Below, piece after piece: positions 1-6,320 of a stretch of DNA of 6,525 bases (position 1 is its first letter; the number at the start of each line of letters is the position of its first letter). A model generated the notes under the pieces. It searched no databases. It saw only the letters and a list, made by a program, of their open reading frames with translations, and was not told the origin of the DNA. The translations under genes and the position numbers were made by a program. This DNA comes from Novosphingobium sp. (GTDB lineage: Bacteria; Pseudomonadota; Alphaproteobacteria; Sphingomonadales; Sphingomonadaceae), in NCBI GenBank assembly GCA_030830245.1, contig JAURNJ010000019.1, positions 1 through 6,525 on the forward strand, in the 5' to 3' direction.

Positions 1-64
1 CGACCTGGGTGAGCGCATCGCTCGCGGTGTCGTGCCGGTCGCGGAGGCCCAGGCGGCCAATTGA
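1..64 (+). CDS. C-terminal end of an unidentified protein (5' partial)
   Basis: Reading from base 2, the frame gives DLGERIARGVVPVAEAQAAN and then TGA at 62-64. The gene begins left of the window. About 16 of the 20 sense codons end in G or C, like the genes that follow. The stop overlaps the ATG of the next gene in a TGATG arrangement, which is typical of translationally coupled operon neighbours. Twenty residues ending in an Ala-rich tail are too few to assign a family, so no function is proposed. Another frame is open from base 9 to 209, but it is a shadow of this tail and of msrA. Confidence 0.6.
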   Translation, partial: DLGERIARGVVPVAEAQAAN

Positions 65-753
65 TGGGCCGGGCGCGTTTCCGTCGCCTGACCCTCCTTC
101 CCTTGTTGCTCATCGCTGCGAGCGCCTGCCAGCAGCAGGCCGTTGCGCTCGAACGCGCGGTCGATGCGCCAGTCGCTGCCGTCAATGCAGAGGAGTCGAC
201 CGGCCTTAAGAAAGCCGTGTTCGCAGGCGGCTGCTTCTGGGGCGTGGAAGGGGTCTTTAGCCACGTAAAGGGCGTTACCAGCGCGGTTTCGGGATATCAC
301 GGCGGCACCAGGGCCGATGCCCGCTACGATCTGGTCAGCGCTGGCACCACGCGCCATGCCGAAGCGGTGAAGGTCGTCTATGATCCCGAAGTGATCCGGT
401 ATGACGAGCTGCTGCGCATCTTCTTTTCGGTCGTGGCCGATCCCACGCTGAAAAACCGGCAAGGCCCCGATGTCGGCCCGCAATATCGCGCCGTGCTGGT
501 GCCACTTGGCGCGGAACAGAAGAAGGTTGCCGCAGCCTATCTGGCGCAGATGGCGCGATCAGGCCTTTGGGATGCGCCGATCGTTACCCGGCTCGAGGCC
601 TATCGCGGGTTTCATCCCGCCGAAGCCTATCATCAGGACTTCATGGCGAAGAACCCGTCGCACCCTTACATCCGCAAGTGGGATGCGCCCAAGGTGAGCG
701 GCCTCGCCAGGCTCTATCCCGAGCATTACCGCAAGACCTTCAAGCGCGGCTGA
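64..753 (+). CDS. msrA: Peptide-methionine (S)-S-oxide reductase MsrA, probable envelope lipoprotein
   Basis: MsrA reduces the S epimer of methionine sulfoxide in oxidised proteins. The catalytic motif GCFWG is present in AGGCFWGVEGVF, with the nucleophile at Cys57 (229 aa from the ATG at 64). Other family blocks are GTTRHAEAVKVVYDP, the DVGPQYR block and FHPAEAYHQDF near residue 180. The first 21 residues are a signal peptide: an Arg-rich start, a run of Leu, then AASA before Cys22. This is an acceptable though not ideal lipobox, because the -3 residue is Ala. The protein therefore probably sits in the periplasm or on a membrane. Cys22 and Cys57 are the only cysteines, so the C-terminal resolving Cys of classical MsrA is missing. 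ATG 64 is preferred to the TTG at 61 because it overlaps the previous stop (TGATG) and has an AGGCGG seven bases upstream. A 37-base gap leads to the Zur-type gene, so cotranscription is possible. Confidence 0.93.
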   Translation: MGRARFRRLTLLPLLLIAASACQQQAVALERAVDAPVAAVNAEESTGLKKAVFAGGCFWGVEGVFSHVKGVTSAVSGYHGGTRADARYDLVSAGTTRHAEAVKVVYDPEVIRYDELLRIFFSVVADPTLKNRQGPDVGPQYRAVLVPLGAEQKKVAAAYLAQMARSGLWDAPIVTRLEAYRGFHPAEAYHQDFMAKNPSHPYIRKWDAPKVSGLARLYPEHYRKTFKRG

Positions 754-782
754 TTGCGCTGAACGTCGCAGCCGGGCATAAT
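754..782 (+). promoter_or_regulatory. Possible promoter for the Zur-type gene
   Basis: CATAAT at 777-782 matches five of six bases of the -10 consensus. TTGCGC at 754-759 lies exactly 17 bases upstream and matches TTG of the -35 element. Initiation would fall at about 788-791, on or beside the ATG at 791, giving a leaderless or nearly leaderless message. No clear Shine-Dalgarno sequence precedes that ATG, which fits. The -35 is weak, so this is a suggestion only; read-through from msrA is the alternative. Confidence 0.25.
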
Positions 783-790
783 CGACCCTA

Positions 791-1249
791 ATGAACGAAC
801 ACCGGCATCTCGAGCATCGCGGCAGCGGCCTGGTTGCCGCCGCGCGGGCGTGCTTCGCCGAGGCGGGTGAGCAGTGGACCGAAATGCGCGCCGACGTGTT
901 CGAGGCACTGGCGGGCAGCGAGCGCCCCGCTTCGGCCTACGATCTGGCCGAAAGCGTTTCTGCCGCGCGCGGCAAGCGGGTTGCGCCCAACAGCGTCTAT
1001 CGCATCCTCGACCTGTTCGTGAAGACCAACCTCGCGCGCCGGGTCGAGAGCGCGAACGCCTATCTGGTCAACAGCCATCCCGGCTGCCGCCACGATTGCA
1101 TTTTCCTGATCTGCGATTCGTGCGGGCAGGCCACCCACGTGGATGACGATGCGCTCACCGGCGCGCTGGTCGCGGCGGCGGACAGGGCGGGCTTTGTCGA
1201 AGTCCGCCCCGTGATCGAAGTGCGCGGCGTCTGCGCCGGGTGCAGTTGA
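791..1249 (+). CDS. zur: Fur-superfamily transcriptional regulator, Zur-type (zinc uptake repressor)
   Basis: This is a 152-aa metal-dependent DNA-binding repressor. The N-terminal winged helix covers roughly residues 30-90, with the recognition-helix region [14 protein letters not shown] at 64-76, typical of Fur, Zur and PerR. The C-terminal dimerisation domain carries ICDSCG (Cys108, Cys111) and GVCAGC (Cys148, Cys151), the two CxxC pairs that form the structural zinc site. His96, Cys99, His101, Cys103 and His116 offer ligands for a sensory site. The Cys-rich HPGCRHDC segment and the form of the C-terminal CxxC resemble Zur more than Fur. In the family, zinc-loaded Zur represses zinc importers and alternative ribosomal proteins; no such target is in this window. 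There is no convincing ribosome binding site (see the promoter at 754-782). The Fur superfamily is certain; the metal is inferred from the motifs, with PerR-like or other specificity possible. Confidence 0.85.
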   Translation: MNEHRHLEHRGSGLVAAARACFAEAGEQWTEMRADVFEALAGSERPASAYDLAESVSAARGKRVAPNSVYRILDLFVKTNLARRVESANAYLVNSHPGCRHDCIFLICDSCGQATHVDDDALTGALVAAADRAGFVEVRPVIEVRGVCAGCS

Positions 1250-1267
1250 TCCTTCAGCATCGGGCCG

Positions 1268-1301
1268 GGGCGGGACAGGATTTTCCTGTCCTTTCCCGCC
1301 C
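1268..1301 (+). terminator. Strong hairpin between the Zur-type gene and dxs, likely terminator
   Basis: GGACAGGA at 1273-1280 pairs perfectly with TCCTGTCC at 1284-1291 around a TTT loop. Beyond a five-base bulge (TTTCC), GGGCG at 1268-1272 pairs with CGCCC at 1297-1301. The hairpin starts 18 bases after the stop at 1249 and ends 60 bases before the preferred dxs start. It lacks a U-run longer than three bases, so it is not a textbook intrinsic terminator. It could instead act with Rho, protect an mRNA 3' end, or be a leader structure of dxs. Confidence 0.45.
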
Positions 1302-1361
1302 AAAGGCCATATTGCGGCAGGTTCAAGACACCCATACTTTTCGAGCGTGACTACCATCGAC

Positions 1362-3284
1362 ATGACAGGCCTACCGGCGACACCGCTTCTCGACACGGTC
1401 GACATTCCCGAAGACCTGCGCAAGCTCGATCGCGCGCTTCTGCCGCAACTGGCGGATGAGCTGCGCGCTGAGATGATCTCAGCGGTTTCGGCAACAGGCG
1501 GGCACCTGGGCGCCGGGCTTGGTGTTGTCGAGCTTACCATTGCGATCCATTACGTGTTCAACACGCCCGAGGACCGCCTTGTCTGGGACGTCGGGCACCA
1601 GGCCTATCCGCACAAGATCATTACCGGCAGGCGCGATCGCATCCGCACACTGCGTCAGGCTGGCGGCCTTTCCGGTTTCACCAAGCGTTCGGAAAGCCCC
1701 TACGATCCCTTCGGGGCGGCGCACAGCTCGACCTCGATCTCGGCGGCGCTGGGCTTTGCCGTCGCCAACAAGCTGGCGGACAAGCCGGGGCGCGGCATCG
1801 CGGTGATCGGTGATGGCGCGATGAGCGCGGGCATGGCCTACGAAGCGATGAACAACGCGCGCCAGGCCGGCAACCGGCTGGTCGTGATCCTCAACGACAA
1901 CGACATGTCGATTGCCCCGCCTGTCGGGGGACTGTCCGCCTATCTGGCGCGTATCGTCTCGTCCGAACCGTTCCTGCAGGTGCGTGGATTTGCCCGCAAG
2001 GTTTCGCGAAAGCTGCCTGAACCGCTGCACCGCGTCGCGCACAAGGCCGACGAATTCGCGCGCGGTATGGCGATGGGCGGCACCCTGTTCGAGGAGCTTG
2101 GCTTTTACTATGTCGGGCCGATCGACGGCCACAATCTAGACCAGCTGGTGCCGATCTTGGAAAACGTGCGCGACGCGCAGGAGGGGCCGTGCCTGGTCCA
2201 TGTCGTCACGCGCAAGGGCAAGGGCTATGCGCCTGCCGAGGAAAGCGCTGACAAGTACCACGGTGTGCAGAAATTCGATGTCGTGACCGGCGTCCAGACC
2301 AAGGCCCCGCCGGGTCCGCCGCAATACCAGAACGTGTTCGGCGAGACGCTGGCAGACCTGGCTGATAACGATCCGCGCATCGTGGCGATTACCGCCGCGA
2401 TGCCGAGCGGCACCGGCGTCGACAAGTTCGCAAAGCGGCATCCCGATCGCGCCTTCGATGTCGGCATCGCCGAACAGCACGCCGTGACTTTCGCAGCGGG
2501 GCTGGCCGCGCAAGGGATGCGGCCTTTCTGTGCGATCTATTCCACCTTCCTGCAGCGCGCCTACGATCAGGTCGTCCACGACGTGTGCATCCAGAACCTG
2601 CCTGTGCGTTTCGCGATAGACCGGGCGGGGCTGGTCGGTGCCGACGGTCAGACCCATGCGGGCAGCTTCGACATCGCCTATCTGGCGACCCTGCCCAACA
2701 TGGTGGTGATGGCTGCTGCCGACGAAGCCGAACTGGTGCACATGACACACACTGCCGCCGAGTACGATACAGGGCCGATCGCCTTTCGCTATCCGCGCGG
2801 CAACGGGGTCGGCGTCGAAATGCCTGCCGAGCCGCAACTGCTGGAGATCGGCAAGGGCCGGATCGTGCGCGAAGGATCGAAGGTGGCGCTGCTCTCGCTC
2901 GGCACGCGACTTGCCGAGGCGCTCAAGGCTGCCGATGCGCTGGATTCAAAAGGTCTGTCGACCACCGTCGCCGACCTGCGCTTTGCCAAGCCGCTCGATA
3001 CGGAGCTGATCCGCAAGCTGATGCTCACCCATGAGGTGGTCATCACCGTCGAGGAGGGCGCGATCGGCGGACTGGGTGCCCATGTCCTGACCCTGGCGAG
3101 CGACGAGGGGCTGACCGATGGCGGCTTGAAGATCAGGACGATGCGCCTGCCGGATCTGTTCCAGGATCACGACAGTCCCGACAAGCAGTATGAAGCGGCG
3201 GGGCTCAACGCGCCGCAGATCGTAGAAACGGTGCTGAAGGCGCTGCGGCACAACAGCGCGGGAGTGGCCGAGGTGAGGGCTTGA
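1362..3284 (+). CDS. dxs: 1-deoxy-D-xylulose-5-phosphate synthase (DXS)
   Basis: DXS is a cytoplasmic, thiamine-diphosphate-dependent enzyme. It condenses pyruvate with D-glyceraldehyde 3-phosphate, releasing CO2, to give DXP, the entry step of the MEP isoprenoid pathway and a branch point to thiamine and pyridoxal. At 640 aa it has normal length and intact domains. With ATG 1362 numbering, GGHLGAGLG contains the active-site His48. GDGAMSAG (from 150) through LNDND (Asn178) is the thiamine diphosphate/Mg motif. KYHG contains His300, and DVGIAEQHA contains the catalytic Glu371 that activates the cofactor. [16 protein letters not shown] and [13 protein letters not shown] are further DXS hallmarks. 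The transketolase C-terminal domain follows from about residue 500. ATG 1362 is chosen because [13 protein letters not shown] resembles related DXS starts. GTG 1347 is in frame, would add five residues and cannot be excluded. Neither start has a strong Shine-Dalgarno sequence. The stop lies one base from that of the opposing NnrU-family gene. Confidence 0.97.
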   Translation: MTGLPATPLLDTVDIPEDLRKLDRALLPQLADELRAEMISAVSATGGHLGAGLGVVELTIAIHYVFNTPEDRLVWDVGHQAYPHKIITGRRDRIRTLRQAGGLSGFTKRSESPYDPFGAAHSSTSISAALGFAVANKLADKPGRGIAVIGDGAMSAGMAYEAMNNARQAGNRLVVILNDNDMSIAPPVGGLSAYLARIVSSEPFLQVRGFARKVSRKLPEPLHRVAHKADEFARGMAMGGTLFEELGFYYVGPIDGHNLDQLVPILENVRDAQEGPCLVHVVTRKGKGYAPAEESADKYHGVQKFDVVTGVQTKAPPGPPQYQNVFGETLADLADNDPRIVAITAAMPSGTGVDKFAKRHPDRAFDVGIAEQHAVTFAAGLAAQGMRPFCAIYSTFLQRAYDQVVHDVCIQNLPVRFAIDRAGLVGADGQTHAGSFDIAYLATLPNMVVMAAADEAELVHMTHTAAEYDTGPIAFRYPRGNGVGVEMPAEPQLLEIGKGRIVREGSKVALLSLGTRLAEALKAADALDSKGLSTTVADLRFAKPLDTELIRKLMLTHEVVITVEEGAIGGLGAHVLTLASDEGLTDGGLKIRTMRLPDLFQDHDSPDKQYEAAGLNAPQIVETVLKALRHNSAGVAEVRA

Positions 3285-3285
3285 T

Positions 3286-3963
3286 CTAGCCCATCCACCT
3301 GAACAGCCCAGCCGGTATTCCCGCAAGCCATCGATGTCCCCAGGTCGCCGCGAGCCACGCGGCAAGCGCTGCCAGCCAAAGGCCCAGGCCGATCTGCCCC
3401 AGTCCGGCGAGGCGCGGCCAGTAGCTCGTCCGTGCTTCCCACGCGACCCACGCTTCGCCCACCAGCGCGCGCTTTTTGACGTCCTGCAATCTCGCTCCGA
3501 CCAGTGCTAGAAAGCCCATGGCGCCTGCCGTCACCACCGTGCGCGGGCTCGGCCAGACGAGGATGTGCGACAGCGCCCAAAGCGCGAAGGCCCACATCAT
3601 CGGGTGGCGGGTGACGGCATAGACTCCTTGCGACTGCGCATTGGCTGCGACCTGCGTCCCGGTCTGCGGAAGTGCCGGATTTCCGCGCAGCGAGCCGAGC
3701 AATAGCGCCATGGCTACCACGGTCAGCACGCTTGCTGCACCCCACAGGGCGTCGTTGCTCTGCCATGCCATCCATGTCGATTGCGCCAGCGGGAAGAGGT
3801 GGACGATCCACGCCAGCAAGGCGAGGCTGATCAACGAATAGACACCGAGAAAGCCGCGCTCGCCCAGCATTCCCACCATTGGCTCGCGCAGCGGATGCGA
3901 CATCGCCAGGTGTGTGGCCACGAACAGTAGGTTGGTGAAAACCAGGGATTCGAATTGCGACAT
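3286..3963 (-). CDS. NnrU-family integral membrane protein
   Basis: A 225-aa polytopic membrane protein. The NnrU signature is clear: FVATHLAMSHPLR at 14-26, GERGFLGVYSLISL at 34-47, and GVYAVTRHPMMWAFALWALSH at 113-133. Hydrophobic segments lie at roughly 5-20, 37-58, 72-91, 121-137, 142-158 and 187-207. NnrU was named from denitrifying Rhodobacter, where it is linked to nitric oxide metabolism. The same family includes the plant haem protein Z-ISO, which isomerises 15-cis-zeta-carotene. His18, His23, His120 and His133 could be haem ligands here, but that is inference. No denitrification gene is in view. The start ATG at 3961-3963 is preceded by AAAGGA, about seven bases upstream. The transporter gene ends 31 bases upstream, so the two are probably one operon. 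The one-base gap to the dxs stop leaves no room for a terminator between the convergent genes. Confidence 0.88.
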   Translation of the reverse strand: MSQFESLVFTNLLFVATHLAMSHPLREPMVGMLGERGFLGVYSLISLALLAWIVHLFPLAQSTWMAWQSNDALWGAASVLTVVAMALLLGSLRGNPALPQTGTQVAANAQSQGVYAVTRHPMMWAFALWALSHILVWPSPRTVVTAGAMGFLALVGARLQDVKKRALVGEAWVAWEARTSYWPRLAGLGQIGLGLWLAALAAWLAATWGHRWLAGIPAGLFRWMG

Positions 3964-3994
3964 GGCGATGTCCTTTCAGTCCCTCCTTGTTTGC

Positions 3995-5596
3995 TCAGGT
4001 GGTTCGCGTCTCTGGCAAGGAATCTGCAGCCTGAGGCACTTGCGGTTCCCTGTCCTCCAAAGTGTCGAGGTGCATCCAGCGTTTCACCACGGGGCTGACC
4101 AGCAGCACTGCCACGGCGACACCGATCGCGATCCAGCCGAACAGCTCGTAGATCTCCAGCAGCTTTTCCTTGCTCATCTCGCCGCCATGGCCACCGGTAG
4201 CTTCGCCGATCTTGCCGGCAACGAAATTGCCGACCGCAGACATGTAGAACCACGCGCCCATGATCAGCGAAGCGAGATGGCTGGGTGCGAGCCGGTTCAT
4301 CGCCGACAGGCCCACCGGCGAGAGGCACAGTTCTGCCGTGGTTGCCAGGAGGTAATAAAAGAAGACGAGGAACACAGGCGTCATCGCGGCCACGCCATAA
4401 GCCTGCGCACCCCAAACCAGGACCAGGTTGGCAAGGCCCATCTGCGCCAGCGCGAGGCCGAACTTGGCGGGAGCCGATGGCTCTCTGCCGCGGCGGCCCA
4501 GCCACTGCCAAAGCCCGGCGAACAGCGGTGCGAGCAGGATGATGTAGATCGGGTTGATCGACTGGAAGATTGCCGCCGGGGTGCCGCCGCGATCGACGAA
4601 CCGGTCGGTGAACAGGTTCATCGACCCGCCTGCCTGCTCGAACAGGCCCCAGAACAGTGGATTGAGCGCGATCAGGAACAGGATGGCGAACATGCGCTCG
4701 CGCGGCTCCTTCTCGAGCTTGAAGCTCTCGTAAAGCACATAGCCGAGCAGGGCGATGCCGGAGACCATCAGCAGGCTCTGGATTACATCCTGATACTGCA
4801 CCAGCGCCCAAATGACGGCGACCGAGCCGAGGCCAATCGCGTAGAGCAGCCATTCCTTGGATCTTGCGATAGGCGCGGGAGCTTCGCCTGCGCCCTGCAA
4901 CGCTGCCTTGCCAAGGACGAAGACCACGAGACCCGCGAGCATGCCGATACCGGCAAGGCCGAAGCCCCAGCCCCAGCCGATCGTCTGGCCGAGATAGCCG
5001 ACCATGATCGTGCCGATCGCCGCGCCAAGGTTTATGCCCATGTAGAAGATCGTATAGGCCCCGTCGCGCCGCACGTCGGTAAGCTTGTAGAGCTGGCCGA
5101 CCATGACCGAGATGTTCGCTTTCAGGAAACCCGAGCCGACGATGATGAAGGCCAGCGCCGCCCAGAACACGTTGATCGTCGGATCGCTCTGCCCCCCGAC
5201 TCCCTCGACGGCCATCAGGCTGTGTCCCGCAGCCAGCAGCAGCCCGCCGAAAAGCACCGCCTTGCGCTGCCCGAGGTAGCGATCGGCAAGATATCCGCCG
5301 AGCACCGGAGTGATGTAGACCAGGCTGGTATAGGCGCCGTAGATCAGGTTCGATTTGCTGTCGCTGAATAACCAGTGCTGTGTCAGGTAGAAGATCAGCA
5401 GGGCGCGCATCCCATAGTAGGAAAAGCGCTCCCACATTTCGGCGAAGAACAGCATGTACAGGCCCTTGGGATGACCTGCGAATTCCGGCTCCTTCTGCAC
5501 CGCGATCCGTGCGCCGACGGCTAGGAAAACCACCAGCACGAGCGTTGCGATTGCGGCGATCCAGTCACCCTCGTTCCATGCGCCCATTGGCTTCAT
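3995..5596 (-). CDS. POT-family proton-coupled di/tripeptide transporter
   Basis: A 533-aa inner-membrane symporter of the POT/PTR2 (DtpT/DtpA-like) branch of the major facilitator superfamily, importing di- and tripeptides with protons. Family markers are all present: ExxERFSYYG at 53-62 (Glu53, Glu56, Arg57), [14 protein letters not shown] at 100-113, and the PTR2 signature FYMGINLG at 184-191. [15 protein letters not shown] follows at 315-329, and [10 protein letters not shown] at 422-431 contains the conserved Glu422. Before the usual GHPKG start of the first transmembrane helix (residue 41) there is an additional hydrophobic stretch at about 12-33, which many POT proteins lack. The C-terminal 25 residues are hydrophilic. 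The ATG at 5594-5596 follows a purine-rich GAAGGGGG about six bases upstream; Met4 is an alternative start. It is probably cotranscribed with the NnrU-family gene and diverges from ihfB. The substrate is assigned by family only. Confidence 0.95.
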   Translation of the reverse strand: MKPMGAWNEGDWIAAIATLVLVVFLAVGARIAVQKEPEFAGHPKGLYMLFFAEMWERFSYYGMRALLIFYLTQHWLFSDSKSNLIYGAYTSLVYITPVLGGYLADRYLGQRKAVLFGGLLLAAGHSLMAVEGVGGQSDPTINVFWAALAFIIVGSGFLKANISVMVGQLYKLTDVRRDGAYTIFYMGINLGAAIGTIMVGYLGQTIGWGWGFGLAGIGMLAGLVVFVLGKAALQGAGEAPAPIARSKEWLLYAIGLGSVAVIWALVQYQDVIQSLLMVSGIALLGYVLYESFKLEKEPRERMFAILFLIALNPLFWGLFEQAGGSMNLFTDRFVDRGGTPAAIFQSINPIYIILLAPLFAGLWQWLGRRGREPSAPAKFGLALAQMGLANLVLVWGAQAYGVAAMTPVFLVFFYYLLATTAELCLSPVGLSAMNRLAPSHLASLIMGAWFYMSAVGNFVAGKIGEATGGHGGEMSKEKLLEIYELFGWIAIGVAVAVLLVSPVVKRWMHLDTLEDREPQVPQAADSLPETRTT

Positions 5597-5613
5597 CTGC
5601 GACCCCCTTCGAG

Positions 5614-5669
5614 CTCTTTTGCTTATTATGGTCCGCCTGCTTAGCCGGGTTGTCCTGCCAGCAAAAGAG
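5614..5669. promoter_or_regulatory. Perfect 10-bp inverted repeat upstream of the peptide transporter
   Basis: CTCTTTTGCT at 5614-5623 and its exact reverse complement AGCAAAAGAG at 5660-5669 are separated by 36 bases. The proximal arm is 17 bases from the transporter ATG, between it and a -10-like CATAAT on the minus strand. The arms therefore bracket the presumed promoter. Their centre-to-centre distance is 46 bases, between four and four and a half helical turns. This could be a pair of operator sites for a regulator that loops DNA, or a long-loop mRNA stem. It lies 118 bases or more from the ihfB start. Confidence 0.4.
5625..5630 (-). promoter_or_regulatory. Candidate -10 element of the transporter / NnrU operon
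   Basis: Read on the minus strand, this hexamer is CATAAT, five of six matches to the sigma-70 -10 consensus. It lies 28 bases upstream of the transporter ATG, so it would give a short leader containing the GAAGGGGG ribosome binding site. No hexamer at 16-18 base spacing resembles TTGACA, so the promoter would be weak or activator-dependent. Confidence 0.3.
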
Positions 5670-5787
5670 GGTCAGCCGGAAGCTGTTTGGCTTTTTTGTT
5701 GCGAGTCAGCGGCCTTCATGCCAAGTTTTGCGCTTGTGGCGGCATTTGCGCTGCAAGATTTGGCAATCGAAGCGGGGGAGCATTGGC

Positions 5788-6066
5788 ATGATCAGGTCCG
5801 AGCTGTTGCAGGCGCTTGCCAAGGAAAATCCCGGACTGCGTGCTGAAGAGATCGAGCGTGTGGTCGATACCTTCTTCGAGGAAATCGCCAGCAGTCTTGC
5901 TGAAGGAGGCCGTGTCGAGCTTCGCGGCTTCGGCGCTTTTTCCACCCGGCAGCGCGACGCCCGGAAAGGCCGGAACCCGCGTACGGGCGAGAGCGTGAGC
6001 GTGCCGCAGAAGAGCGTGCCCTATTTCAAGGCAGGCAAGGAAATGCGCGCGCGCCTCAATTCCTGA
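5788..6066 (+). CDS. ihfB: Integration host factor subunit beta
   Basis: This 92-aa nucleoid protein pairs with IHF-alpha to bind the DNA minor groove and bend it sharply, assisting recombination, replication and sigma-54 or long-range transcription. The HU/IHF fold is complete. The N-terminal helical part is [39 protein letters not shown] (43-51) and [13 protein letters not shown] (56-68) form the beta arm, whose Pro64 is the residue that intercalates between base pairs. [14 protein letters not shown] at the end is the IHF-beta C-terminal form, which separates it from HU. The frame stays open upstream as far as 5380, but ATG 5788 is the start: it gives the standard length and MIRSEL beginning, and GGGGGAG lies seven bases upstream. 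The partner ihfA is not in the window. The gene lies between the divergent transporter and tRNA-Leu, with no rpsA immediately upstream as is common in other bacteria. No clear promoter consensus was found; TTTGCGCT occurs at 5727-5734 and 5745-5752. Confidence 0.95.
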   Translation: MIRSELLQALAKENPGLRAEEIERVVDTFFEEIASSLAEGGRVELRGFGAFSTRQRDARKGRNPRTGESVSVPQKSVPYFKAGKEMRARLNS

Positions 6067-6093
6067 GCGCCTTACCGGTCCAAGGCTGGCTCT

Positions 6094-6178
6094 GCGGACG
6101 TGGCGGAATGGTAGACGCCGGGGACTTAAAATCCCCTGAGCTTTGCTCGTGCGGGTTCGAGTCCCGCCGTCCGTACCA
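6094..6178 (+). tRNA. tRNA-Leu (anticodon UAA)
   Basis: A full class II cloverleaf can be drawn by eye. The acceptor GCGGACG (6094-6100) pairs with CGTCCGT (6168-6174), with one terminal G-U. The D stem is GCG/CGC (6103-6105 with 6116-6118) around a GG-containing loop. The anticodon stem GGGGA/TCCCC (6120-6124 with 6132-6136) encloses the loop CTTAAAA, so the anticodon is TAA at 6127-6129. The long variable arm has a GAGC/GCTC stem (6138-6141 with 6145-6148), as in leucine tRNAs. The T stem GCGGG/CCCGC (6151-6155 with 6163-6167) encloses TTCGAGT. The discriminator base is A, and CCA is encoded at 6176-6178. It reads UUA and, by wobble, UUG, both expected to be rare in this GC-rich genome. It begins 27 bases after ihfB, so it may share that transcript. 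Confidence 0.97.
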
Positions 6179-6203
6179 GCGTGGTTCACCTGGTTGACGC
6201 GAC

Positions 6204-6238
6204 ATTCGCACATGCGAATTTCTCGCCGAACTTTTCGG
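6204..6238. other. Two adjacent short palindromes downstream of tRNA-Leu
   Basis: ATTCGCA at 6204-6210 and TGCGAAT at 6213-6219 are exact reverse complements two bases apart, a compact 16-bp palindrome. CCGAA at 6226-6230 and TTCGG at 6234-6238 make a second short hairpin with a three-base loop. Neither is followed by a T-run, so as a terminator of the ihfB-tRNA transcript they would be weak. The first also looks like a protein-binding operator: it lies just downstream of TTGACG (6194-6199), a good -35 match with no matching -10. Confidence 0.35.
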
Positions 6239-6271
6239 TAAGCTAGTGCAAAAATGCCGCACTGGGCGCGC

Positions 6272-6302
6272 CAAATGACTTAGGCCACTTGCAAATGAGT
6301 TA
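6272..6302. repeat. Imperfect direct repeat with a 20-base period
   Basis: CAAATGACTTA at 6272-6282 and CAAATGAGTTA at 6292-6302 match at 10 of 11 positions and start exactly 20 bases apart, about two helical turns. They lie in the control region of the last gene, just upstream of the 16-bp tandem repeats. Two sites on the same DNA face would suit an activator bound as neighbouring subunits, but chance is possible at this length. Confidence 0.35.
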
Positions 6303-6320
6303 AACTTTTGCTCACTAATG

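Noticed and set aside
1312..1340. TTGCGG-17-TACTTT considered as the dxs promoter
   Set aside because: Each hexamer matches only three of six consensus bases, not enough to annotate.
788..1540. A 250-codon minus-strand frame over the Zur-type gene and the dxs start
   Set aside because: Low-complexity composition with no domain, opposite a gene with all Fur-superfamily motifs.
1479..3811. Several 80-233 codon frames antisense to or out of frame with dxs and the NnrU-family gene
   Set aside because: All lie inside genes with complete family motifs and show shadow-type composition.
3831..5435. A 534-codon minus-strand frame and a 485-codon plus-strand frame (3914-5371) overlapping the peptide transporter
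   Set aside because: Both are rich in Arg, Ala and Gly or in acidic/Gln/His residues with no recognisable domain. They coincide with a complete POT protein having all family motifs. They are GC-rich shadows.
5673..5697. Short stem AGCC/GGCT followed by six T on the plus strand, considered as an intrinsic terminator
   Set aside because: The stem is only four base pairs with an 11-base loop, and no plus-strand gene ends upstream of it.
5380..6066. A 228-aa plus-strand reading of the ihfB frame starting at 5380
   Set aside because: The extension runs antisense through the transporter start and through the intergenic region. ATG 5788 gives the exact IHF-beta length and N-terminus, with a good ribosome binding site.
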